Assembly: GCA_023897205.1 (NCBI GenBank) | Contig: JAHWDD010000004.1 | Coordinates: forward strand, 2,108,001 to 2,172,000 | Direction: 5' to 3' | Origin: Exophiala sp. HKRS030 | Lineage: Eukaryota > Ascomycota > Eurotiomycetes > Chaetothyriales > Herpotrichiellaceae | DNA length: 64,000 nt | In this document: positions 55,701 to 64,000 of the stretch, piece by piece | How positions within the stretch are numbered: the stretch's first letter is position 1 | Layout of the letters: each line of letters begins with the position of its first letter | Program-made: the position numbers and the translations under genes | The notes under the pieces: model-generated | Database searches by the model: none | Seen by the model: the letters and a program-made list of their open reading frames with translations, nothing else | Told to the model about the DNA's origin: nothing

Positions 55701-56458
55701 GCAGCGCTGTTGAGAGTGCGATGACCGTCAAGTCGATGCCATCGTCTATGAACTCTAGGACTGGTCTACTTGATTCGACCAACCGAGCTGCGGGAAAAGC
55801 TACCAATGGTATAGCTTCGAGACAACCTATAATTCCGGAGACAGACGGCATACCAAAGAGAAATCGACGCAAGGTCCGTGATCCTTACGCAATCGACTTC
55901 AGTGACGAAGAAGAAGAGGATGAAGAGATGGAGGACGATCTATTCCCTGCCAAACGCAGAACAGATGAAGAATCGTTGGTTGATTTTCTGCGAAACACAG
56001 CTCCAGGGCCTGGGATGACCACGCAACCGATTCTTGGTGCGATTGCGAGCCTGTCGCAGGAGGATATCCAGGGCGACCTTCGACGGCAATCGAGCAGCTC
56101 CAAGCTGAAGGACTACCTGCAGGGATCTACGCCAGGCAGGAACGGCACGAGCGCTGGCAAGCCAAATGGTGCGAGGGCAGAGTCTCCTCACTTGACACAA
56201 GTCGGTTCCAAAATGGACAAATATCGTCCAACCCAAGTCACTCACGCATCCCACGTGGACCGAAATAGAGCAAAGATGCGCGCAGAGCCGCGAGACGCAA
56301 CTGTTGCAGATAGCAGTGGCACCGCGGATCTGGCAGCATATCTTAAGAACTCAGGTCCGCCTCCTGGATCCGACCAACCCGTGCAACGATTGGGTACTCC
56401 CAAGGAGCAAGCGAGGTTCATGAGGTTTTTCCAGCGCAGGGGAAGCGTGAAGAGGTGA
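52739..56458 (+). CDS. 1239-residue protein with helical N-terminal domain and repeated LxDF-type motif
   Basis: Intron-free over 3.7 kb, starting at the first ATG (MARRSSALESPEV). Residues about 50-235 form a conserved-looking, helix-rich globular region (EAEKLILAELERQVKISEGA, then PPTAIFLTTVLEFLAEQAL), whose two halves resemble a histone-fold-type arrangement (inference). The remaining 1000 residues are Ser/Pro/Arg-rich and probably disordered. Six short related motifs occur in the last third: ELADFFRTTAPPG (from 781), DLADYARSTGP (864), DLIDFIREGPP (936), SLVDFLRNTAPGPG (1079), KLKDYLQGSTPG (1122) and DLAAYLKNSGPPPG (1197). An acidic patch EEEEDEEMEDD lies near 1055. I cannot name the family; a scaffold or polarity role is possible. 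Confidence 0.85.
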   Translation: MARRSSALESPEVTPKAPGLRSMGSSSDVLSMSSKSGRTLPYANPPPAYVSESEAEKLILAELERQVKISEGAVGLVNGFLDQILYDILAKSHSTALSAVRPAVPVVLKQRLGRSAVQAADEELQDYIPANEMEEVLSTPAVLDPKADFDTDLAWKLTRMRCMVYAKLGDMEEEDEEEYLEELDLRNHFSRVNESVRASATISPPTAIFLTTVLEFLAEQALCIAAQHATKRHVAASKDTSNQTMHDGPILLEEIDMSGVGKEGPLIRLWRSWKGSVRSAGSISSRPTTPNIMSPVSPETPNYEWKFPAAPPISTIQEEQSPSLKPRASPLPADIPLPISESDIAEIETLGLDRGIDDDARYGDRPTLDARRPSSMLAMPGKFPDAATPVVNDDSQRPEVTRQRSHSLPSSGPNPPVLHSKAEVNDILQDRGATNSLEDLQTKVDYVPQPKRGTAQPAAQHSMPNSHSSTVSSTVATIAGAISVEASRRRAQSSSEQIRPVTSNADAHHGLGISAEQDDDERAGPMGNPEGGSDPEDLALSSGDERGGRDPRDSGFGVAGAEVMLPIQGHVAAGQGRSDRDTMIVSTPGQENFPNGSAAARYEEYDPYSTQDLAGPAMPPSAGGMNNVAVPATSMFADRTTSLEHRTGRSPTDVRFPQHLPNSQRPLATDHAQDHVPRFATSSNLAQSTHSRATSAGRPSTAGSPTARRQHIRLRSDEDNRVEELEKAKKSLDVLIDSDETLHYTLTPRPARDVSQTTHTIVSFTDPFQGGKPKTKSQTQELADFFRTTAPPGEEPVRPRSSRSAKESMGGLRSYPSLSQPPLPGNTRTPSSSIAPQSVSSSLKPKNPLGEPRDPRMTRNNIRDLADYARSTGPENEMQLPKALAARPGTAQNTDSVAPGNEVDEERPVTSPEKPANRLKYQARDARAPRTAESSDLIDFIREGPPRAPGEHRIDRRVAPFRTTMDSDDLNALAPPPELDANGRRSDGSAVESAMTVKSMPSSMNSRTGLLDSTNRAAGKATNGIASRQPIIPETDGIPKRNRRKVRDPYAIDFSDEEEEDEEMEDDLFPAKRRTDEESLVDFLRNTAPGPGMTTQPILGAIASLSQEDIQGDLRRQSSSSKLKDYLQGSTPGRNGTSAGKPNGARAESPHLTQVGSKMDKYRPTQVTHASHVDRNRAKMRAEPRDATVADSSGTADLAAYLKNSGPPPGSDQPVQRLGTPKEQARFMRFFQRRGSVKR

Positions 56459-57021
56459 AGTAACTGCAATCTTCCTTATGATGTGATTGATAATGTGTAT
56501 AATGTGTGCTTTTTCCCTTCTTCTCTCGAGCGTATGCCACAGGATTCATTTGCTTGAAATGCAAGATAACAAGCTGATCTGAGGGAGATCTATCACTCCC
56601 ACTAGTTGTACATGCAGCAATAGCTCTTGTGTAGAATAGCGATGGAGCGGAAGAACCATGGTAACATGAGAATTGGTTTAATACATGAGTTTTGAGTCTC
56701 GGAGTCGGACGACACCGCAATGTAACCGAGAAATAACGGATACGTCGTCACTTCTGGGGTTTTTGATATTTCTTTTTGATCGACGGATGATGCTCCATAC
56801 TCATCCTGGTGGAAAAGGGGTTCGTGTTCACGTGACCACAGTTTGACACGGTGTTTCTGGAAAACTCCTGGATGCTGGCGACTCCAATCTGGCGAACCCG
56901 CAATGCGCACATAGTTCCTGGAATCGTCCTCGACATTTCTCCTTCGTTTCCTGGCCATCTGGCGCTTTTCTTTTTGCTTTCCTTAGGGTTGAGAAAAGCC
57001 ATCCTACCGGGTCCCGTCGAG
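56459..57021. other. Intergenic, ERV25 promoter side
   Basis: About 560 bases. Open frames on the minus strand are not supported. No element recognised. Confidence 0.35.
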
Positions 57022-57906
57022 ATGAAGTCCCTTTTCAACCTCGCATTCCTCCTGTGGCTTCTGCCCTTTTCCTACGCATTGAGATTCGAACTACCTGCAC
57101 ATTCGGGCCACAGCGCGAAGAACGAGCGATGTATACGAAACTTTGTGACCAAAGACACGCTCGTTGTTGTCACTGCGATCGTCAGTGGCAGCAGAGGGGA
57201 CGGACAGATGGTCAATATGCATGTACGTGCCGTGCCGGTCGTCTGGTTTCGACGAACCTGGGCGGACAGATAACACGAGGGAGGACCTGTGCTGATGAAT
57301 ACACGCTTTGGCGTACAGATCAAAGACGCCGTTGGCAATGACTACGGCCGACCGAAAGACGTTGCGGGGGAGAAGAGAATGGCTTTCACGAGTCTGGCGG
57401 ACACTGCCTTTGACGTTTGTTTCGAGAACACCTTGGTCGGGCGATGTTGGTCCTTTCCCAAAGCCCCCGTCTCCGCTTTTCACTCTGGCTGACAACCTCC
57501 GGAATAGCCCATTTGCAGAACCCGTCTCGCCACGTCGAACTCGACATCGACATCGGTGCCGACGCCCGTGACTGGTCGGCGATCCAGGCGTCCGAAAAGC
57601 TGAAGCCCGTCGAAACCGAGCTGCGACGGATAGGGGAGACGGTGAACGAGATCGTGCAGGAATTGGAGTACCTACGACTTAGGGAGCAGAAACTCCGGGA
57701 CACCAACGAGAGCACCAACGAGCGGGTGAAGTGGTTCGCTCTGGGAACGATGGGAATGCTGGTGGGCTTGGGTGCGTGGCAGGTCGTGTATCTGCGAGCT
57801 TACTTCAGGTACGTTGCGGTCTGGTCTACATTGAGATATGCCGTTTGGACCTGGAAACCAAATACTGACACTTTTGCCCTTGATCAGGTCCAAGCACCTC
57901 ATCTAA
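57022..57906 (+). CDS. ERV25: p24-family ER-Golgi cargo receptor Erv25
   Basis: Four exons, 57022-57222, 57319-57445, 57508-57808 and 57888-57906 (19 bases), give 215 residues, the usual length. Signal peptide [19 protein letters not shown]. The GOLD domain has [20 protein letters not shown], then [20 protein letters not shown] and [11 protein letters not shown] (paired Cys). The coiled coil is [19 protein letters not shown], and the membrane anchor [20 protein letters not shown]. The cytoplasmic tail YLRAYFRSKHLI needs the tiny last exon. Erv25 works with Emp24 in COPII vesicle formation and retention of ER proteins. Intron 2 has a weak donor (GTTGGT), but only this site restores the frame between ENTLVG and [10 protein letters not shown]. 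Confidence 0.95.
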
Positions 57907-58398
57907 TCGCCCTTGCCACAATCTTGTACTATTCTCCGTATGTCGAGGAATTGCCATACTCCAAAAAAGAAACCTTTGCAGGGAAGGAACGAGAGATATA
58001 ATGATGATGATCCCTGGTTTAGATCAAAGAAGAAAAAAGTTCACTTCGATGTGGTGTCATAATAACAACATCGCATTCTCTGTATTTCCTACGCCCCGGC
58101 AGAGGCATCCCGAAGAGAGTATAATTGAAAAGTCGCATCGTCGTGACAGCAATGAAATCGACTGATTGTGCAGGCATGCGTTACGATCATCTTCACAAAG
58201 ACGCAGGCCACAGTGTGTACACCCAAAACAGTCCACCCTCGAGTCTTGACTTGATTCAAAACACAAACAACTCCGTTCCTGACTCGAAGTCGGAGTTACC
58301 GCTGCTCTCTGCTGACAAGAGGATATATTCAGACTACTCCCGATACCATCCTTCCTCTCAAGTCCCATCTAAAGACCATCAGAATTGACCCATCCAAC
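57907..58398. other. Intergenic before the second BTB gene
   Basis: About 490 bases. No gene or repeat recognised; an open frame at 58125-58388 lacks family support. Confidence 0.35.
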
Positions 58399-59264
58399 AT
58401 GGCTGAATCGCGAAGGTACTTAGCGGCCTTGACTCCTCGACATCCCGTCTTGCCTTTGACCGCATCCAAGTAGAGGGAGCTAACCCAGTGCCCAGCAGCA
58501 GTGTCTTTTCGTCTCCGATCGTGGCAGTACTATTCGAACCCGGAGACTCCAGAAAATTCACCATTCACAGGGACGTCCTGATCAAAGCAAGTCCGTGCTT
58601 CGCAGAGCTTCTCGCAAGGGGCACAAACAAGTCCCAGACGTACGAAGTCACCACACCGATCTATCTTTTACATGAAGTAGCCACCGGCTTCGTGCACTGG
58701 GCATACCGCGGCGCAATAGACCCAAACCTTGCTCAAGGTGACGATTCTTACCACCTCGCCAGATCTTGGCAGCTCGCGGAGCATCTTCGCATGACTCAAT
58801 ACCAAAATCGAATCGTCGATGCCCTGATCGACACTTGCTGGAAAGGTCAATGTTTCAAAATGTCCGAACTGCTCGTAATGGTCAGTTTTGCGCCCAAAGA
58901 CAGCGGCCTATCCAGGCTTGTTTGGGACCAGCTCGCCTACGATATAGCCGACAAGGGGGTCAGGCACGACGACAAAGACCTGAAACTATTGTTCGCATTC
59001 GTGTCCGGGTCGATTTATTCACCGTCGATCAATGACATCTTGCATACCATCGCCAACGTCGCGAAGTGCGAGGATCCCATGGCAGATCGGACCCGGTCTT
59101 ACGAGACCGAGCACATTGCGGATCCTGTAAAACCACAAGTACGCAAGAGGGGGAGACAAACGAGTCTCGGAGGCACTACGAGCAAGCGACCCAAACGCAG
59201 ACCGCGCTCGGCGTACATGACATGCACAGGGGTACTCTGTGAGAGATGGAGCAAGAGGATGTGA
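58399..59264 (+). CDS. BTB/POZ-domain protein
   Basis: Exon 2 (58496-59264) lacks an ATG near the domain; a 17-base first exon (58399-58415, ATGGCTGAATCGCGAAG) joins it through an 80 bp phase-2 intron with a GCTAACC branch site, giving 261 residues starting MAESRSSSVFSSPIVAV. The BTB fold (about 10-110) has FTIHRDVLIKASPCFAELLA and YLLHEVATGFVHWAYRGAI, the usual fungal pattern. The C-terminus carries a basic nuclear-localisation-like stretch (RKRGRQTSLGGTTSKRPKRR). Probably an adaptor or dimerisation protein; the partner is unknown. It is unrelated in detail to the BTB gene at 16804. The first-exon assignment is an inference from phase and splice signals. Confidence 0.68.
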
Positions 59265-59932
59265 GCAATACCACCAAGGACTCTGTGGGAGATACCACCA
59301 GAGACTTTGACCGGTCCAGTAAGAGACTGCGAGAATGACTGCGAGACGCCAGTGAGAGTCACAACTAGAACGGTGAGGGAAGAAATGGAGACAGAAGGAG
59401 AGAAAATGCACTCAAGACAGTTGGAAATAGAGAGAAAGGTCTCAACAGTAATTCAGACTGCAAATGCTGCGTGAAACGAGCCGAAATGATCATATTCCAA
59501 GCTTTGCACACTTTCCTAGTGGCATCTGCATCATTGCGCGAGAGAATCCTGCCTTTAGGCCAGATAGATAGAGTGAATTCGATTGAATTGCCTTGCATTA
59601 AAAAAGGTATACTCGAGCCAATTTCCACGCCTACTCCATCGAACGAAAAAGAACGAGTGAGAATGCTCAACTCTCTGAACCAGTCTGATTTCCTCATTGC
59701 AACATCTCTCCATCTCAGTCGATAGAGACGCTGCCATCCATGCCATTCGCCCGTCGTCAGCCCTTGCAACACCAAGAAACAATTGAAACCTTGAACTCCG
59801 CGGATCATTCATTCGTAATAGGCTGATAATCAGTCTTATCTGTGCTGACTAGAAAGAGTCAGCCGCAAAACACTGCCCTATCCACTCTAACACTTGACTG
59901 CATGCAAAGAGGTAAAAGTGTGGACCATGCCT
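59265..59932. other. Convergent 3' region
   Basis: About 670 bases between convergent genes, with no supported gene. Confidence 0.35.
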
Positions 59933-61974
59933 TCAAGAAATGGGAGGTAGAGCTGCAAGTCCGATCACTGTACCAATGGCTCCAATAGCCACACCAGCAA
60001 TCGTAGCCACGGCGAGTTTCATGGCGTCGCCAGTGCTGTTTCCTCGTGACTCTGCAATTCCGTCCACGTCCGTTCTAATCTTTTTGTAAGCTGGCTGATC
60101 GTCGACCTCGGTGCTTTGAACCGGAATGTCTGCGAGGGACGAGCTGGGGGGGCTTTGTGCTCTGACATCAGTTTCTGCATCATTGACAGGGCTAAGGTTG
60201 TCTTTGATGGTCTCCCAGAAGTGAGAGTACTCATTAGCTGTATGGACAGAGAGGTCATCCGACGAAATATTATCTGCCTTTCGCTTGTTGGATTGCTTCA
60301 CCTTCACAACGTGGGTACCCTCGGCGGTGGAGAGCGGCTCGGTGGCAGGGGCGACTTTGTGTAGATCCAGCGGTGGGAGTGTCAAAGGGTCGGGAGGAGA
60401 CCGGCCAGTCCATTCATGATAGTACGAAGGATATCCTTTAGTGCACGCGCCTTGAGACCCAGCGCCATAATCGTACAGAACAGAGTTGTGTCCTGCCCAT
60501 GCGGAAGTGGAGCGAGTTTGTTGATGGTCAGGACGTTGTGACATTCCTTGGATGGCGTCCGAGGTCTGAATGAATGGTGGAGCCAGGGGCATCTCGGTGG
60601 CAGACGATTTGGCCATCGCCGCATCCGATGGACTGGGTGCTCGATGTGCTTGGACTCGGTCTTGAGGGAGCCCCAAAGTGTCAAGATGGGTAGTCTCAGG
60701 TAGCTCTGCAAGCGTCGATCTGACGGCTCGAATATCACTACGGCCGGTTTCCAATGGCAGTGGAGAAGAATGGTGGTCAACATTGTCGATTTCTTTTTGG
60801 CCGGAATTGAGGTAAACTGAAGACCACAAGACATCTGCCGGGGTGGTCTTAGAACAAACAGGGGCAGCTGGAATTTCAGCCTCAGTTTGCAAGGAAATAT
60901 CGGCCGCGGTGTCGGTGTGCTGAACAGCATTTTCTTTGCCTTCAACGAATTGAGCCGCACTGACAGGACTCGAAGTCGGACTGTCAACGTTGGATTCTTC
61001 GTTGCTAGAAACATAGCTGTCGGCGTCGGCATCGGAGATGGAGATATCAGAGTCTGGAACAGTGAAGGTGCGTGATGCTGGGACGACAACTTCGATACTT
61101 GGCGAGCGACACGAGTCTTCAACAACGTTGACGGCTGCAATCTCTTCCTTGTCTGCACCGAGCGCATCTTCTTGTTCCTCCGGATATGCATCTCCTGGTA
61201 CGAGCACATCTTGATCCGATTTCGCATATACCTGGTAGTCTTCGATATCTTGCGAGTCGACATCATCTGCGTATGCATCTTCATCACTATATTCGGCTGA
61301 GAAAGAGTTGCGACCTGGTTGTGCTGAAGGAGGATTGTCGTTGAGTGATTCGACACTATGGAAACAGCCAGTTAACTCACAATACTACAGCCATTGGACG
61401 TTGCTTACCCATCATCATACCAAATCCAATTGACACAAACCTTGACAGGTTCAAATGATGCTATCAGAGGATCAGTGAATGGTAACAGTTAGACTCAGGA
61501 TACTCACAAGAACCCCTGCTCACATCGATGCCGAGAGTGATTATATCCTCGGGCGAGAGTAACGCAGGTTCCTCGGTCTTCAATCTTCTACCAGAAAGAT
61601 GAGTGCCATGCATGGAGCCGATGTCCGTGACGAAGATTTCCTGTGATCTATGAGCTTTTGTCTCTCCGGGGTAACCGGCTCAGCTTACTTTGGTTTGCGG
61701 GTTCGCCGAGATCTTGGCATGGTTTCTGGACATAACTCTTGAATCGAACGTGGTGTTGGTCTTGCTAGGTTGCAAGTCTTCCTCGCTGTTCATGCTTCCA
61801 CGTCCGATCTTCACGACCCAGTCTGGCGATCTGAGGACGACAAAGCGTTCAAAGAGGGGGCCATCGCTGCAGAGGTCATGAACGTGAAGGATCACTGCAG
61901 ATAGTCAGTACACTGGGTGGCAGCACAAACGACTTGGATAACGTACCGTATCCTGACCCGTCTGTGGAGGCCAT
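59933..61974 (-). CDS. Tail-anchored FHA-domain protein
   Basis: Five exons, 61974-61947, 61894-61689, 61640-61508, 61460-61409 and 61355-59933, with four introns of 47-53 bp; 613 residues. The FHA domain (about 20-135) has all key positions: GR at 40-41, SRNHA (65-69), and S87, H89, G90, T91 in IGSMHGTHLSG. A long acidic, Ser-rich disordered region follows, with a basic NKRKAD patch. The C-terminus is one hydrophobic segment (LAVATIAGVAIGAIGTVIGL) followed by AALPPIS, so the protein should be tail-anchored with FHA in the cytosol. FHA plus tail anchor is the layout of SLMAP/Far9-Far10-type STRIPAK subunits at the ER and nuclear envelope. That identity is inferred: no obvious coiled coil is present here. 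Confidence 0.87.
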
Positions 61975-62914
61975 TGTAGGTTTGACGAGCAGATAGTTCC
62001 TGGTATCTAGCTAGGTGAGATTCGCCTAGAAGGCCGTGAGAGTAAGCAGAGCCTTCGTGGACGAAAGTTGATTTGTGGCAATGATGGGAAAAGCCAGTCT
62101 GGTGGTTTGATATGGACTGAGGTTGAAGTGAGGGTGAGCCTGCAGGCAGCCGGAGGGGATCGAGGAGCAGGTGAATCGGGCTGTTGCTTCCGTCTCCGCA
62201 ATACCGCACACCGGTCCTAAAACAGAGGAAGAGCTTCAGTCAAATGGGTCGATCGAGGTCAGGACAGATGTCAGGGCAGTCGAGACCCAGTCAAAGGCAT
62301 CTACGAGGCGACAGACATGATGAGTGCCTTTGAAACCGATTGGAAGTCTCGCCTTCGAGTCAGGGAAGTAGTTGTACAGGTCGCAGGCTACAATGAGGGG
62401 CACCGAAGTCACTTTAGAGCCCCAAACAGGCTAAGTCCACGACCTTATCGTTATCGCACGGCCGCCCTTATCCATATCTACAAATAGCGCCAACACTAAC
62501 AAAATAAGGCGCACATCATTCCGGAGTAAATAGCTTTCCCGTCCTGAACGAGGCTGAATATACGGAGTAATGAGAGGCATTTTACAGTGGCCCGTCTCCG
62601 AGCAGTCAAAATCGTTTTCATCTCCAAGTCTTATTATACAATGATATACTCCGTACACCGGGACTTTTCTGTCTTTTGATCAACGTCCTGCATTAAATCC
62701 ACACCCTAACTCGGGGTGCCGTCCACCCCATGCAAATAGAAAGGCCCATGTCCCGAAGGCTAACAAGAGAATCCCCATTACGTACAGGTTAGAAGCCTCA
62801 TATAGATCGCTCGTCAGTACGTCGGCCCATGATACAAGAAATGAGAGGAGGAGGGAGAGATGCTTCGCCATATGCATTAAATCAATCAAGGTGCATAGTG
62901 TTTCGTCGCCAATT
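61975..62914. other. 0.94 kb intergenic with two TACGGAGTA copies
   Basis: Upstream of the FHA gene and downstream of TOM70. Holds TACGGAGTA (62561-62569) and TACTCCGTA (62647-62655), 78 bases apart in opposite orientation. No supported gene. Confidence 0.45.
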
Positions 62915-64000
62915 TTATCTCATCTGGGGCCCGCCGAGTCCGGCTCCCTCCATTTGTTGTAGACGAGCAGCGAGCTGGGGATATTTCTGCGAGACTTCAA
63001 GTTGTGTTCGAGTAGCTTCGGCATAGGACAGTGCGTTGACGATCTCTCCTTCCGTCCTTGAAAGCTCTGCCGCACGTTCAAAGTACTCCAAAGCTTTCAC
63101 GACCTTGCCTTGTTGGAGAAGCAATTGGGCCATGGTGGCAACCGCAATATCGCACTCAGGATCCACTGGTAATCAAATTAACATTTGTACCACGACTGCG
63201 GTGAATATAACTTACAAACTAGTGCCTTTTCGCAGAGGTCTTCGGCTGCTTTGAAGTCTTGCTTCCATTGGAAGAGAGCAAGAGCTTTGTTGATCAACGG
63301 CAGTACATTGATAGCTCCTGTGGGTTTTGTCTGCCGCTCCATCTCAATGGCTGTATCGAATCTTTCGATAGCTTCCTGATACTTCTGTTGGTCAAGCAAC
63401 AGCTCACCGTAGTAGTTGTACACATCAGGAACCTTGTCAAAGTTCTTGATCGTTCGGCGGAAAGTGGCCATCGAGGACGCAATGGATCCCATCTTGTACT
63501 GAGTAACACCTAATTGGATGTGTGAGTAAATGAACTCTCTGTCCAAATCGATCGACTTTTGGTAATCTTTTGCCGCATCAGCGAACTCTCCCAGGATGAA
63601 GTGAAGCTGTGCACGGTGGTAAAAGATGTCAGGATCGTCCTTGTTCTGCGCTGTGGCTTTGTCGAAGTCGTCTGAGGCCAGGTCCTTGTTGCCAAGCTCA
63701 AGCTGGACGCTGGCACGTTTGATGTATGCTTGTGTGAAAGCAGGTTGCAGTTCGATGGCCTTTGTAAGGTCTTCTAGGGCCGGCGTTGTATCCCCCTCCA
63801 GATAAAGGAATGTCGCACGCATGTTGTGAGCAAAAGCCTCGTGTTCGCCGAGATCCCCAAGCTCCAAGGCCTTCTTGAACGCCGCAGATGCTTCATCATA
63901 CCCTTCTGCGGTTCTCTTCTTCATAGCGTTGAGCCCGCGTTGAAGTTGACCCTTGCCCGTCTCCTCGCCGAGATCCGCACTTTCTTCCAAACCAGACGGC
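62915..64000 (-). CDS. TOM70: Mitochondrial import receptor Tom70 (3' part)
   Basis: The gene runs off the window end; the C-terminal 344 or so residues are present. Exons are 64000-63216 (continuing outside) and 63165-62915, with a 50 bp phase-1 intron. Tandem TPR motifs are visible: [75 protein letters not shown] and, across the intron, [20 protein letters not shown]. The C-terminus [20 protein letters not shown] matches Tom70. Tom70 is the outer-membrane receptor for carrier preproteins delivered by Hsp70/Hsp90; its membrane anchor and clamp domain lie outside the window. Confidence 0.93.

Noticed and set aside
52739..56458. Calling the N-terminal region a histone
   Set aside because: Only a vague helical arrangement resembles a histone fold; sequence is not that of a core histone.
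1..64000. Transposons, viral insertions, CRISPR-like arrays, secondary-metabolite cluster
   Set aside because: No terminal repeats with transposase or reverse-transcriptase sequence, no regular repeat-spacer array, and no polyketide, peptide-synthetase or terpene genes. The epoxide hydrolase, PhyH and SDR genes are isolated enzymes.

Overview
The window is nuclear DNA of a filamentous ascomycete (Pezizomycotina). The evidence is interrupted genes with 45-125 bp GT-AG introns carrying CTAAC/CTGAC-like branch sites, two DASH kinetochore subunits, a fungal mucin-like wall protein, a Zn2Cys6 gene, a fungal Ubp8 and Rpn3, and an intron-containing tRNA-Ser. The mix of families fits Eurotiomycetes, possibly Chaetothyriales, but that placement is a guess. 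I found no transposon, virus, CRISPR array, rRNA or biosynthetic cluster.

Layout. 0-13 kb: tail of an unknown gene, an AMSH-type deubiquitinase, an epoxide hydrolase, an ecdysoneless/SGT1 protein, a low-molecular-weight tyrosine phosphatase, a large coiled-coil protein and the tRNA-acetylation adaptor TAN1. 13-23 kb: a sparser stretch with a proline-rich protein, a single-pass membrane protein, a BTB protein, a phytanoyl-CoA-dioxygenase-like enzyme, a short-chain dehydrogenase and a MOT-type molybdate transporter; it carries most copies of a recurring intergenic 9-mer. 23-33 kb: an Inn1/Fic1-like C2 protein, a DUF3253 protein, RPL18, an APS/PAPS-type mitochondrial carrier and an SR splicing factor. 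33-39 kb: one very large secreted Ser/Thr-rich gene that appears as two open frames but joins through two introns. 39-51 kb: tRNA-Ser, SAGA deubiquitinase UBP8, a small unknown gene, DAM1, a broken Zn2Cys6/amidohydrolase pair, RPN3 and SPC34. 51-64 kb: a 1239-residue disordered protein with a repeated short motif, ERV25, a second BTB protein, a tail-anchored FHA protein and the 3' part of TOM70.

Most genes are unrelated housekeeping genes. Functional echoes are three ubiquitin/proteasome genes (AMSH-like, UBP8, RPN3) and two DASH subunits (DAM1, SPC34) about 5.5 kb apart. Exon structures were worked out by hand from splice signals, phase and protein-family continuity; they change many apparent single-frame genes. 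The least ordinary observations are: a 3n, stop-free intron inside the catalytic P-loop of the phosphatase; two probable GC-AG introns; a row of hairpins in a gene-free stretch; eleven exact copies of a 9-mer found only between genes; a six-copy LxDF-type motif in a disordered protein; and a decayed amidohydrolase next to a truncated regulator.
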